A stretch of DNA of 32,753 nt from Pseudomonadota bacterium (GTDB lineage Bacteria > Pseudomonadota > Gammaproteobacteria > Burkholderiales > Burkholderiaceae_C), in assembly GCA_963204815.1 (NCBI GenBank), contig CAUJHQ010000084.1, positions 1-32,753 on the forward strand, read 5' to 3'. A program made the position numbers and the translations under genes. The notes under the pieces are model-generated. The model did not search any database. It was given only the letters and a program-made list of their open reading frames with translations, and was not told the DNA's origin. How positions within the stretch are numbered: position 1 is the stretch's first letter; each line of letters begins with the position of its first letter. This document shows, in pieces, positions 1 through 7,616 of the stretch.

Positions 1-321
1 GCCCGGCTCGACCTCGGCGGTCATCGCATCGGCGTCGACCGCCAGCACGCGGCGCAGGTGCTTGCTCTGGTCGACGACGAGCGCCTCGCCGGTGGTCTGG
101 CCGCACTGCGAGGTGCCGCCGCCGCGCGGCAGCACCGGCACCTTCAGGTCGCGCGCGATGTCGATCGCGGCGGCGACGTCGTCCGGCGTGCGCGGCACGA
201 AGACTCCGAGCGGCATCTGCTGGTAGATCGACGCGTCGGTGGCGTAGCGGCCGCGCGCGGCGGTGTCGAACATCACCTCGCCACGCGTCTCGACGACGAG
301 GCGGCGTTGCAGCGGCGGCAT
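1..321 (-). CDS. FAD-binding oxidase, N-terminal part (cut by window edge)
   Basis: The first 107 codons of a flavoprotein are visible; the rest lies beyond the left edge. The protein opens MPPLQRRLVVETRGEV and carries the stretch PRGGGTSQCGQTTG, the pyrophosphate-binding motif of the FAD_binding_4 (GlcD/VAO) fold. The preceding TDASIYQQMPLGVFVPRT matches the large D-lactate/D-2-hydroxyacid dehydrogenases that fuse this fold to a C-terminal Fe-S domain (YdiJ type). The Fe-S part cannot be seen here, so a plain GlcD-like oxidase remains possible. The ATG at 321 is chosen because GGAGGG lies about 10 nt upstream. It starts 61 bp after the stop of the GntR gene on the same strand, so the two are probably cotranscribed. 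Likely role (inferred): oxidation of a 2-hydroxy acid, with the 2-oxo acid handled by the divergent aminotransferase. Confidence 0.8.
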   Translation of the reverse strand, partial: MPPLQRRLVVETRGEVMFDTAARGRYATDASIYQQMPLGVFVPRTPDDVAAAIDIARDLKVPVLPRGGGTSQCGQTTGEALVVDQSKHLRRVLAVDADAMTAEVEPG

Positions 322-382
322 CACTGGATGACCCTCCGTGCTGCGCACTCCGGGATGAGCGCTTGGGAGCGGCCCGGCGCGC

Positions 383-1069
383 TCATGCGCGGGCCCCCAC
401 CGCGGTGCTGCCGGATTTCATCAGCTCGAGCACCGCGTCGCGCTTGTGCTCCAGGTGCTGCACGAGCAGCCGGCGCAGGCCGTCGCCGTCGCGCGCGGCG
501 AGCAGCGCCACCATGCGCTCGTGCTCGTCGACGGCGCGCTGCCACTTCGCCTCGTCGAAGTTGGAGCGGAAGCGCAACGCTTGAAGACGGGCGTTGACCG
601 TGGCCCAGGTGCGCGTCAGCACCGGGTTGCGCGCGGCGGCGTTGATGCGGGTGTGGATCTGCGCGTTCAGCCGGTAGTAGGTGGACAGGTCGCGCCGCGT
701 GAAGGCGGCCAGCATCTCGTAGTGCAGCGCGCGGATCTCGGCGAGTTCGGTGTCGGTGATGCGCTGCGCGGCCAGTTCGCCCGACTGGCCTTCGAGCCCG
801 GCGATGACCTCGAAGGTGTCGGCCACGTCCTGTGCCGACAGCTGGGTGGCGACCGCGCCGCGGTTGGGCAGCAGCTCGACCAGGCCCTCGGCGGCGAGCG
901 CGCGGATGGCCTCGCGCAGCGGCGTGCGCGACACGTTCAGCTGCTCGGCCAGTTCACGCTCGTTGAGCTTGCTGCCGGGCGCGATCAGCCCTTCGACGAT
1001 GCGCTGGCGCAGCCGCGTCGCGACCTCCTGGTGGAGCGCCGGGCGGGGAATGGAGATGATGTCGGCCAC
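383..1069 (-). CDS. GntR family transcriptional regulator (FadR/FCD subfamily)
   Basis: A 228-aa DNA-binding regulator. The N-terminal winged helix (about residues 8-75) contains the recognition region ELAEQLNVSRTPLREAIRAL followed by the wing GLVELLPNRGAVA. The C-terminal half is an all-helical FCD ligand domain, with an IHTRINAAARNPVL segment holding the His and Asn usually found near its metal/ligand site. I prefer the GTG at 1069 because AGGAG lies 9 nt upstream and the protein then begins at the usual place (VADIISIPRPALHQEV). ATGs at 1090 and 1147 are in frame but lack a convincing ribosome site. It is divergent from the aminotransferase gene, and two TTGCATGCAA palindromes lie in the gap, so it very likely controls that gene and itself. 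The ligand is not evident; a 2-oxo or 2-hydroxy acid is a guess. Confidence 0.9.
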   Translation of the reverse strand: MADIISIPRPALHQEVATRLRQRIVEGLIAPGSKLNERELAEQLNVSRTPLREAIRALAAEGLVELLPNRGAVATQLSAQDVADTFEVIAGLEGQSGELAAQRITDTELAEIRALHYEMLAAFTRRDLSTYYRLNAQIHTRINAAARNPVLTRTWATVNARLQALRFRSNFDEAKWQRAVDEHERMVALLAARDGDGLRRLLVQHLEHKRDAVLELMKSGSTAVGARA

Positions 1070-1084
1070 GCGAGCAGACTCCTG

Positions 1085-1094
1085 TTGCATGCAA
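1085..1094. promoter_or_regulatory. Putative GntR operator 1 (TTGCATGCAA)
   Basis: A perfect 10-bp palindrome, TTGCATGCAA, lying just upstream of the preferred GTG start of the GntR gene. The same 10 bases recur 64 bp away, centre to centre, inside a longer palindrome. FadR-type GntR proteins bind short palindromes of this kind, so negative autoregulation is the simplest reading. Binding itself is inferred. Confidence 0.55.
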
Positions 1095-1146
1095 AGAGAA
1101 GGGGTTGTTTCCTGGGAGGATACCCTTGAATCGCTTGACGTTTGCA

Positions 1147-1160
1147 TTTTGCATGCAAAA
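1147..1160. promoter_or_regulatory. Putative GntR operator 2 (TTTTGCATGCAAAA)
   Basis: A perfect 14-bp palindrome in the divergent intergenic region. It overlaps the likely promoter of the aminotransferase gene: TTGACG at 1135-1140, a 16-nt spacer, then AAAAAT at 1157-1162 as a weak -10. A repressor bound here would block RNA polymerase. It shares the core TTGCATGCAA with the site at 1085-1094. Confidence 0.6.
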
Positions 1161-1193
1161 ATGGATTCGACACCGACCCCAGGAGACGCTCCC

Positions 1194-2435
1194 ATGATTC
1201 CGCTCGACCTGCACCCCAGCGGCCGCCACTTCCTGCAGATCCCGGGGCCCAGCCCGGTGCCGGACCGCATCCTGCGGGCGATGAGCCTGCCCACCATCGA
1301 CCACCGCGGCCCGGAGTTCGCAGGCCTCGGCAAGAAGGTCATCGCCGGGCTGCAGCAGGTGTTCCAGACGAAGCACCCGGTGGCCATCTATCCGGCCAGC
1401 GGCACCGGCGCCTGGGAGGCTGCGCTCGCCAACACCATGAGCCCGGGCGACGCGCTGCTGATGTTCGAGACCGGCCACTTCGCCACGCTGTGGCAGAAGA
1501 TGGCGCTGCGCCTCGGCCTGAAGCCCGAGTTCCTGGCGGTGCCCGGTACCGACGCCGAGACCGGCCTGCCGAACGCGTGGCGGCGCGGCGTCGACGCGGC
1601 GCTGATCGAACAGCGCCTGCGCGCCGACACGCAGCACGCGATCAAGGCCGTCTGCGTGGTGCACAACGAGACCTCCACCGGCGTCACCAGCGACATCGCC
1701 GCGGTGCGCCGTGCGATCGACGCCGCCCGGCACCCGGCGCTGCTGCTCGTCGACACCATCTCCGGCCTGGCGAGCGCCGACTACCGTCACGACGAGTGGG
1801 GCGTCGACGTCACCGTCAGCGGCTCGCAGAAGGGCCTGATGCTGCCGCCGGGCATCAGCTTCAACGCGCTGAGCCCGAAGGCGCTGGAAGCGTCGAAGCA
1901 CGCGAAGCTGCCGCGCAGCTTCTGGGCCTGGGACGAGATCGTCGAGATGAACAAGGGCGGCTACTGGCCCTACACGCCGAACACCAACCTGCTCTACGGC
2001 CTTTCGGAAGCGCTGGACATGATCCTCGAGCAGGGGCTGCCGGCCGTGTTCGCGCGCCACCAGCGCTGGGCCGAAGGCGTTCGCGCAGCTGTGTGCGCCT
2101 GGGGCCTGCCGATCCAGTGCGCCGACGCGGCGGTGTACTCGCCGGTGCTCACCGGCGTCGTCACGCCGGCCGGCGTGGATGCCGATGCGCTGCGCGCGCT
2201 GATCCATGCGCGCTTCGACCTCTCGCTCGGCACTGGCCTGGGCAAGGTGAAGGGCCGCATGTTCCGCATCGGCCACCTCGGCGACTGCAACGACCTGACG
2301 CTGATGGCGGCGCTCTCCGGCGTCGAGATGGGCTTCAGGCTCTTCGGTGTGCCGATGGCCGGCAGCGGCGTCGCCGCCGCGATGGAGTTCTTTGCCTCGC
2401 ACCCGCAACAACAACCGCTGCAAGCCGCGGCCTGA
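1194..2435 (+). CDS. Class V aminotransferase (serine/alanine-glyoxylate type)
   Basis: A 413-aa pyridoxal-phosphate enzyme of the serine-glyoxylate/alanine-glyoxylate/aspartate-glyoxylate group. Visible family marks are the N-terminal IPGPSPVPDRILRAM, the cofactor-binding PASGTGAWEAAL, VVHNETSTGV, the aspartate segment LLVDTISGL, and the Schiff-base lysine K213 in SGSQKGLMLPPG. The C-terminal GTGLGKVKGRMFRIGHLG is also typical. Length fits the family. The ATG at 1194 follows AGGAG by 8 nt; longer in-frame extensions run into the regulator's operators. The Bug receptor gene follows after 11 bp, so they form an operon. Expected reaction: transfer of an amino group from serine, alanine or aspartate to glyoxylate; the donor cannot be read from sequence. 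The BhcA-like aspartate-glyoxylate enzyme of the beta-hydroxyaspartate cycle is an alternative, but no other bhc gene is in the window. Confidence 0.9.
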   Translation: MIPLDLHPSGRHFLQIPGPSPVPDRILRAMSLPTIDHRGPEFAGLGKKVIAGLQQVFQTKHPVAIYPASGTGAWEAALANTMSPGDALLMFETGHFATLWQKMALRLGLKPEFLAVPGTDAETGLPNAWRRGVDAALIEQRLRADTQHAIKAVCVVHNETSTGVTSDIAAVRRAIDAARHPALLLVDTISGLASADYRHDEWGVDVTVSGSQKGLMLPPGISFNALSPKALEASKHAKLPRSFWAWDEIVEMNKGGYWPYTPNTNLLYGLSEALDMILEQGLPAVFARHQRWAEGVRAAVCAWGLPIQCADAAVYSPVLTGVVTPAGVDADALRALIHARFDLSLGTGLGKVKGRMFRIGHLGDCNDLTLMAALSGVEMGFRLFGVPMAGSGVAAAMEFFASHPQQQPLQAAA

Positions 2436-2446
2436 ACGGAGACACC

Positions 2447-3424
2447 ATGAAGAGACGCACCCTCCTGCAAGCCGCCGCGGGCGCGGCCACTTCGCTGGGC
2501 CTGCCGCGCGTGTTCGCGCAGGCCTGGCCGACGGGGCCGATCCGCATCGTCGTCGGCTTCCCGCCGGGCGGCGGCACCGACGCGCTGGCGCGCCTGCTCG
2601 CCGCCAAGCTGACGACGATGTGGAACCAGCAGGTCATCGTCGAGACCAAGGCCGGCGTCGCCGGCGTGTTGGCCGCCGAGTACGTGGCCACGCAGCCGGC
2701 CGATGGCACGACGATGTTGATGGCGCACATCAACAGCCATGCGCTCGCGCCCAGCCTGCAGCCGAAGATGAAGTACGACCCGGAGAAGGACTTCACGCCG
2801 ATCATGCTGGTCGGCGTGACGCCGAACCTGCTGGTCTGCAACGCGCAGCAGCCGGCGAAGACGGTGCCCGACATCGTCACGCTGTGCAAGGGCAAGCCGG
2901 GGCAGATCGCGTTCGGCTCGGCCGGCAACGGCTCGGCGCAGCACCTGGCGCTGGAACTGTTCAAGCTGCGCGCGCAGGTGAATGCGCTGCACGTGCCCTA
3001 CAAGGGCAGCGCGCCCGTCATCACCGACCTCATCGGCGGCCAGATCAACTACGCCTTCGAGACCATGACCGCCGCCACGCCGCACGTGAAGGGCGGCCGC
3101 CTGATGGCCATCGCGCAGACGCGCGCCAAGCGCGCCAAGAGCTACCCTGACGTGCCGACGATGGTGGAGCTGGGCTACCCCGGATTCGAGGCCACCACCT
3201 GGTACGGCCTCACGGCGCCGGGCAAGCTGCCGGCGGCGATCGCGAAGAAGATGAACGAGGACGCCAACAAGGTGATGGCGATGCCCGACGTGCAGGAGAA
3301 GCTCGAACAGTACGGCGCCGAGGACGGCGGCGGCAGCCCCGAGCGCTTCGCGCAGTTCGTCAACAGCGAGATCGCGCAGTGGCGCAAGGTCGTCAAGGAC
3401 GGCAACGTGAAGGGCGATTCCTGA
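2447..3424 (+). CDS. Tripartite tricarboxylate transporter (Bug family) solute receptor
   Basis: A 325-aa periplasmic binding protein of the Bug/TctC family, which is hugely expanded in Burkholderiales. It begins MKRRTLLQAAAGAATSLG with a twin-Arg-like signal ending near VFAQA. The hallmark IRIVVGFPPGGGTDALAR follows, then HVPYKGSAPVITDLIGG and the C-terminal GGSPERFAQFVNSEIAQW. Receptors of this family capture carboxylates, often with an Asp or main-chain contact to the carboxyl group. No TctA/TctB membrane partner lies nearby, which is normal for orphan Bug proteins. Its place behind the aminotransferase suggests a ligand related to that pathway. The gene ends one base before the convergent ferredoxin-cyclase gene. 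Confidence 0.93.
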   Translation: MKRRTLLQAAAGAATSLGLPRVFAQAWPTGPIRIVVGFPPGGGTDALARLLAAKLTTMWNQQVIVETKAGVAGVLAAEYVATQPADGTTMLMAHINSHALAPSLQPKMKYDPEKDFTPIMLVGVTPNLLVCNAQQPAKTVPDIVTLCKGKPGQIAFGSAGNGSAQHLALELFKLRAQVNALHVPYKGSAPVITDLIGGQINYAFETMTAATPHVKGGRLMAIAQTRAKRAKSYPDVPTMVELGYPGFEATTWYGLTAPGKLPAAIAKKMNEDANKVMAMPDVQEKLEQYGAEDGGGSPERFAQFVNSEIAQWRKVVKDGNVKGDS

Positions 3425-3425
3425 G

Positions 3426-5096
3426 TCACGCTGCCGGCTGAACGGCCGGCAGCAGCGCCGCTTCCAGCGCGTCCGGCGCGGGGCCGAGCCGCTGCCAGCG
3501 GAGCGCGTCGGCAGGCCACGCGCCGCCCGCCGCGGCGGCGCGCGACACCGCCAGCCGCGCGCCCTGCGCCGCCGCCAGGTCGCGCAGCCCGAAAGCTGCG
3601 TTCACCGCCGCGCCCACCGGCACGCGCGAGCGCGCGGTGCGCCAGCCCAGCGGCCCCACGGCCACGGTGCCGGCGTGCAGCGCGAGCGCGATCTGCGCGT
3701 CCAGCCCGAGGTCGCGGCGCAGCCGCTCGGCCAGCGCCGGGAGCGCCGCTTCCATCGCGGCGGCGGCCTGCCAGGCACGGCGCAGCGTCAGCGCGCGCTC
3801 GGCGCCGTCGAAGGCCGCGCAGCCGCCTTCGTTGTCGAACGCGCCCAGCCGGCCGCCGGCGACCTGCACCGCGTCGCCGAAGGCCGCGTAGACCTGGTTC
3901 AGCGCGTAGACCAGGTCGTGCGGCGCCGGCGTGGCACAGGCGCCGTTCACGCCGTCGCCCCAGCGCACCACCTTCAGCATCAGCAGCGCGGCGTCGTGGT
4001 CGACGATGCCGGCATCGGCGTCGACCACCGTCGCCGCGTCGGTGCCGGGCGCGCACAGCGGCTCGACCAGCACGCCGGCGGCCGGCCGCAGCTGACAGGC
4101 CAGGCGCACGTCGGGCGCGGCGCCGATGCGGGCCAGCGTGCGGCGTTCGGCGTCCCCCGGCGGCGGCAGCGATTCCAGCCCTTCGAGCACGCGCACGCGG
4201 CAGGTCGAGCAGCGCGCCTGGCCGCCGCACACCGCGACATGCGGGATGCCGAAGCCGCGGCTCGTCTCGAGCACGCTCCAGCCGCGCGGCGCGTCCACGC
4301 TGCGGCCCGGGTAGCCCACGGTCACGAGCAGGCCGCGCCGGCGCTCCACCCACGCGCGCAGCTCGCGCGCCGCAAACACGGCGCCGATGATCGAGAACCA
4401 GATCCACAGCACGTTGTCGCGCAGCTGGCCGAGCGCGAGCTGCCTGGCGATGTCGGGCGGCGGCAGCTGCGCCAGCCACGCCGGGTCGTTGGCCAGCGCG
4501 GCCATCGCGCGCCCCATCGACAGGAAGCCCAGCCCCGACAGCACCGGCAGCAGCAGCGCGGCACCGAACAGCACCGGCCGCAGCCGCTGCCAGCCCGCGC
4601 GGTGGCCGAAGGCCAGCTGCAGCCCCAGGCAGCCGTGCACCCAGCCCGGGGCCTGCAGCGCGAGCTGGCGCCCTTCGCTGTCGGCCAGCCAGAGCGCCCA
4701 CACGATGCGGTGGTAGGTGGGTGGCCAGCCGTGCAGTTCGGTCGCCATGCGGGTGGCGATGACGTGGCCGATCAGCAGGATCGGCATGCAGAAGCCCAGC
4801 ACCAGCCGCAGCACCTGCATCGGCGGCATGCGCAGCGTGCGCCGCTGGTACACCGCGTGCAGCGCCAGCACCACGTGCACCGCCACCGCGCCGTACAGCA
4901 GCACCGTGCCCGGCGCGCTGTGCCAGACCCACACCGACGCGGCGAGCGCGCGCTCGGCCAGATCGAGCGAGACGAGGCCGAGGGCGTGGTCGATGAAGTG
5001 GGTCGCGACGTACAGGAACATCACGAGCCCGGAACCCAGGCGCAGCTGGCGCTGGGTGGGCAGGGCGGCGGTCGGCATGCGCCCGGGAGTGTGCAT
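3426..5096 (-). CDS. Membrane-anchored [2Fe-2S] ferredoxin-(pseudo)adenylate cyclase
   Basis: A 556-aa fusion. Residues 20-245 hold about six membrane helices rich in histidine (H33, H37, H74, H80, H111, H154), resembling the di-heme b anchors of SdhC type. Residues 258-345 form a plant-type [2Fe-2S] domain with C290, C296, C299 and C334 (CX5CX2CX34C). Residues 370-530 align with class III adenylate cyclases. CyaC-type redox-linked cyclases share this plan. Here the catalytic residues are lost: the first metal Asp is K375, the GDG motif is NEG (E423), and the NxAAR segment reads N499-A-A-F, so the transition-state Arg is missing. It probably senses electron flow or redox state but should make no cAMP. 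The start is uncertain: M1 lacks a clear ribosome site and M7 is an alternative. Confidence 0.85.
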   Translation of the reverse strand: MHTPGRMPTAALPTQRQLRLGSGLVMFLYVATHFIDHALGLVSLDLAERALAASVWVWHSAPGTVLLYGAVAVHVVLALHAVYQRRTLRMPPMQVLRLVLGFCMPILLIGHVIATRMATELHGWPPTYHRIVWALWLADSEGRQLALQAPGWVHGCLGLQLAFGHRAGWQRLRPVLFGAALLLPVLSGLGFLSMGRAMAALANDPAWLAQLPPPDIARQLALGQLRDNVLWIWFSIIGAVFAARELRAWVERRRGLLVTVGYPGRSVDAPRGWSVLETSRGFGIPHVAVCGGQARCSTCRVRVLEGLESLPPPGDAERRTLARIGAAPDVRLACQLRPAAGVLVEPLCAPGTDAATVVDADAGIVDHDAALLMLKVVRWGDGVNGACATPAPHDLVYALNQVYAAFGDAVQVAGGRLGAFDNEGGCAAFDGAERALTLRRAWQAAAAMEAALPALAERLRRDLGLDAQIALALHAGTVAVGPLGWRTARSRVPVGAAVNAAFGLRDLAAAQGARLAVSRAAAAGGAWPADALRWQRLGPAPDALEAALLPAVQPAA

Positions 5097-5109
5097 GCAA
5101 TTTCGAAGG

Positions 5110-5128
5110 CACGCCCGGCGCGGGCGTG
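5110..5128 (-). terminator. GC hairpin after the PaaK-like gene
   Basis: CACGCCCG-GCG-CGGGCGTG forms a perfect 8-bp stem with a 3-nt loop in the 54-bp gap behind the last gene of the liv operon. There is no clear T-tract on the minus strand, so it may end or merely stabilise the transcript. Confidence 0.35.
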
Positions 5129-5150
5129 ACGCCGGCGGTGGCCGGGCCCG

Positions 5151-6413
5151 TCAGCCGAGCTTGCGCGCGTCCTCGATCACCTTGCCGTCGTTCGGCAGGC
5201 TGGCGGGGTCGCACAGCACGACCTCGCCACGCAGCTTGGTGACGTCGCGCACGCTCTGCGCGATCGCCTCGGCCAGGCCGGTCGGGCGGCTGCCGCATTC
5301 CACGCGCAGCGTCATGCGGTCGTTCGCCATCTCGCCTTCGACGACGAGGCGCGCCTTCAGCACCTCGGGGTGGCGCTTCGCGACTTCGGCGACCTGGCTC
5401 GGGTGCACGAACATGCCGCGCACTTTCGCGGTCTGGTCGGCGCGGCCCATCCAGCCCTTGATGCGCGCGTTGGTGCGGCCGGTGGGGCAGCGGCCCGCGA
5501 GCACGGCCGAGAGGTCGCCGGTGCCGAAGCGCACCAGCGGGTAGTCGGGGTTCAGCACGGTGACGACGATCTCGCCGACCTCGCCTTCGGCCACCGGGTC
5601 GCCGGTGCCGGGGCGCACGATCTCGACGATCACGCCCTCGTCGAGCACCAGGCCTTCGCGCGCGGCGGTCTCGTAGGCGATGAGGCCGAGGTCGGCGGTG
5701 CCGAAGCTCTGGTAGGCCTGCACGCCGCGCGCGGCGAGCCAGTCGCGCAGCGCGGGCGGGAAGGCCTCGCCGCCGACCGAGGCGCGCTGCAGCGACGGCA
5801 GCTTCAGGCCCAGCTCGTCGGCCTTCTCGAGCGCGATGCGCAGGAAGCTGGGCGTGCCGGCGTAGGCGTCCGGGCGCAGCTCGGTCATCGCCTGCAGCTG
5901 CAGTTCGGTGTTGCCGACGCCGCCGGCGAACACCGTGCAGCCGATGGCATGGGCGCCGGTCTCCATCATCGAGCCGGCCGGCGTCAGGTGGTAGCTGAAG
6001 CTGTTGTGCACCAGGTCGCCGGCGCGGAAGCCCGCCGCGAAGAGTGCGCGGCCGAAGCGCCAGTAGTCGCGCGCCGCGCCTTCGGGTTCGTAGATGGGGC
6101 CGGGCGACTGGAAGACGCGCTGCGCGCCCTGCAGGCCCAGGGTGCGCCAGCCGATGGCGCTGAAGCCGCCGAAGGGGTCGCCGCCGGCGGCACGCTCGGC
6201 CTTCTGGCGTTCCAGCAGCTCGCTCTTGCGCGTAACGGGCAGCTTCGCGAGCGCGGCGCGCGAGGTCACGCCGGCGGCGTCCACGCCGGCCAGCGCTTCG
6301 CCGAGGGCGCGCGTGCGCTGCGCCGCGGCCACCTGCCGCGGCAGCGCGGCCATCAGCGCGGCTTCGCGGGCGGCGGGGTCGCGCGTTTCCAGGGCGTCGT
6401 AGAAGTCAGTCAT
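5151..6413 (-). CDS. Phenylacetate-CoA ligase (PaaK) family protein
   Basis: A 420-aa adenylate-forming protein of the PaaK clade, ending the liv operon. Family marks include YAGTPSFLRIALEKA, SVGGEAFPPALRDWL, YQSFGTADLGLIAYE, the acidic VRFGTGDLS and the C-terminal hinge region GRADQTAKVRGMFVHPSQV. These support acid adenylation followed by CoA transfer. The usual Ser/Thr/Gly-rich P-loop (SSGTTG in PaaK) is not present; the aligned place reads RVFQSPGPIYEPEG. Substrate unknown; an aromatic or other carboxylic acid brought in by the adjacent importer is plausible. Its ATG overlaps the end of the 101-aa gene by 8 bp, implying translational coupling. Confidence 0.85.
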   Translation of the reverse strand: MTDFYDALETRDPAAREAALMAALPRQVAAAQRTRALGEALAGVDAAGVTSRAALAKLPVTRKSELLERQKAERAAGGDPFGGFSAIGWRTLGLQGAQRVFQSPGPIYEPEGAARDYWRFGRALFAAGFRAGDLVHNSFSYHLTPAGSMMETGAHAIGCTVFAGGVGNTELQLQAMTELRPDAYAGTPSFLRIALEKADELGLKLPSLQRASVGGEAFPPALRDWLAARGVQAYQSFGTADLGLIAYETAAREGLVLDEGVIVEIVRPGTGDPVAEGEVGEIVVTVLNPDYPLVRFGTGDLSAVLAGRCPTGRTNARIKGWMGRADQTAKVRGMFVHPSQVAEVAKRHPEVLKARLVVEGEMANDRMTLRVECGSRPTGLAEAIAQSVRDVTKLRGEVVLCDPASLPNDGKVIEDARKLG

Positions 6414-6707
6414 CGCGGTCGCTCCAGGAGCCCAGCTTTCTCTTCAGGTCGGCCACGAAGTCGCGCACGTCGGCGCCGGACTTCAGGGTCTTCGGTTGCC
6501 ATTCGGGGCTGTTGCGAGAAGGCTTCTTCACCACCGCGGCGGCGATCGTGGCGCCGTCGATCGCGGCCTTCGCGATCGCGGTGCCGCGGCGTTCGAAGCG
6601 GCCCTCGCGTTCGGTGAGCCCCAGTTCGCGCAGGCCGCGCTTCAGCGTCGCCAGTGCGTCGTCGGGCTTGAACGGCGGCGGCGCGAAGCCGAAGCCTTCG
6701 CCGTCGC

Positions 6708-6711
<4 letters not shown>
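6406..6711 (-). CDS. Small conserved-type protein of unknown function (liv operon)
   Basis: A 101-aa protein starting at a GTG whose GTGA overlaps the stop of livF, and ending 8 bp inside the PaaK-like gene. It has no signal peptide or membrane segment. It starts VSDGEGFGFAPPPFKPDDAL, is rich in charged residues, and ends with a basic/acidic helix-like stretch (DVRDFVADLKRKLGSW). I do not recognise the family. The tight overlaps on both sides and the protein-like composition make it a real gene. Its position suggests an accessory role with the ligase or the transporter ATPase, which is inference only. Confidence 0.75.
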
Positions 6712-7514
<803 letters not shown>

Positions 7515-7532
7515 GACCCAGACTCACTGGAA

Positions 7533-7557
7533 CCCCCTCCCTCGTGGAGGGAGGGGG
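7533..7557. other. Perfect 11-bp hairpin between receptor and livF genes
   Basis: CCCCCTCCCTC-GTG-GAGGGAGGGGG is a perfect 11-bp inverted repeat with a 3-nt loop, in the 102-bp gap behind the receptor gene. There is no T-tract, so it is more likely a 3' stabiliser or partial stop that lets the receptor message accumulate above that of livF. Confidence 0.6.
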
Positions 7558-7616
7558 CAGGGGGCGGGAGCGGCCCTGTGCTGCAGTCGAAGACTGCCAG
7601 CGCCGGGCCGCCAGGC

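Noticed and set aside
5091..5100. GTGCATGCAA at the start of the ferredoxin-cyclase gene, one base from the GntR palindrome core
   Set aside because: TGCATGC-like words also occur inside coding regions (for example near 17661 and 28659), so chance is likely and no promoter context supports it.
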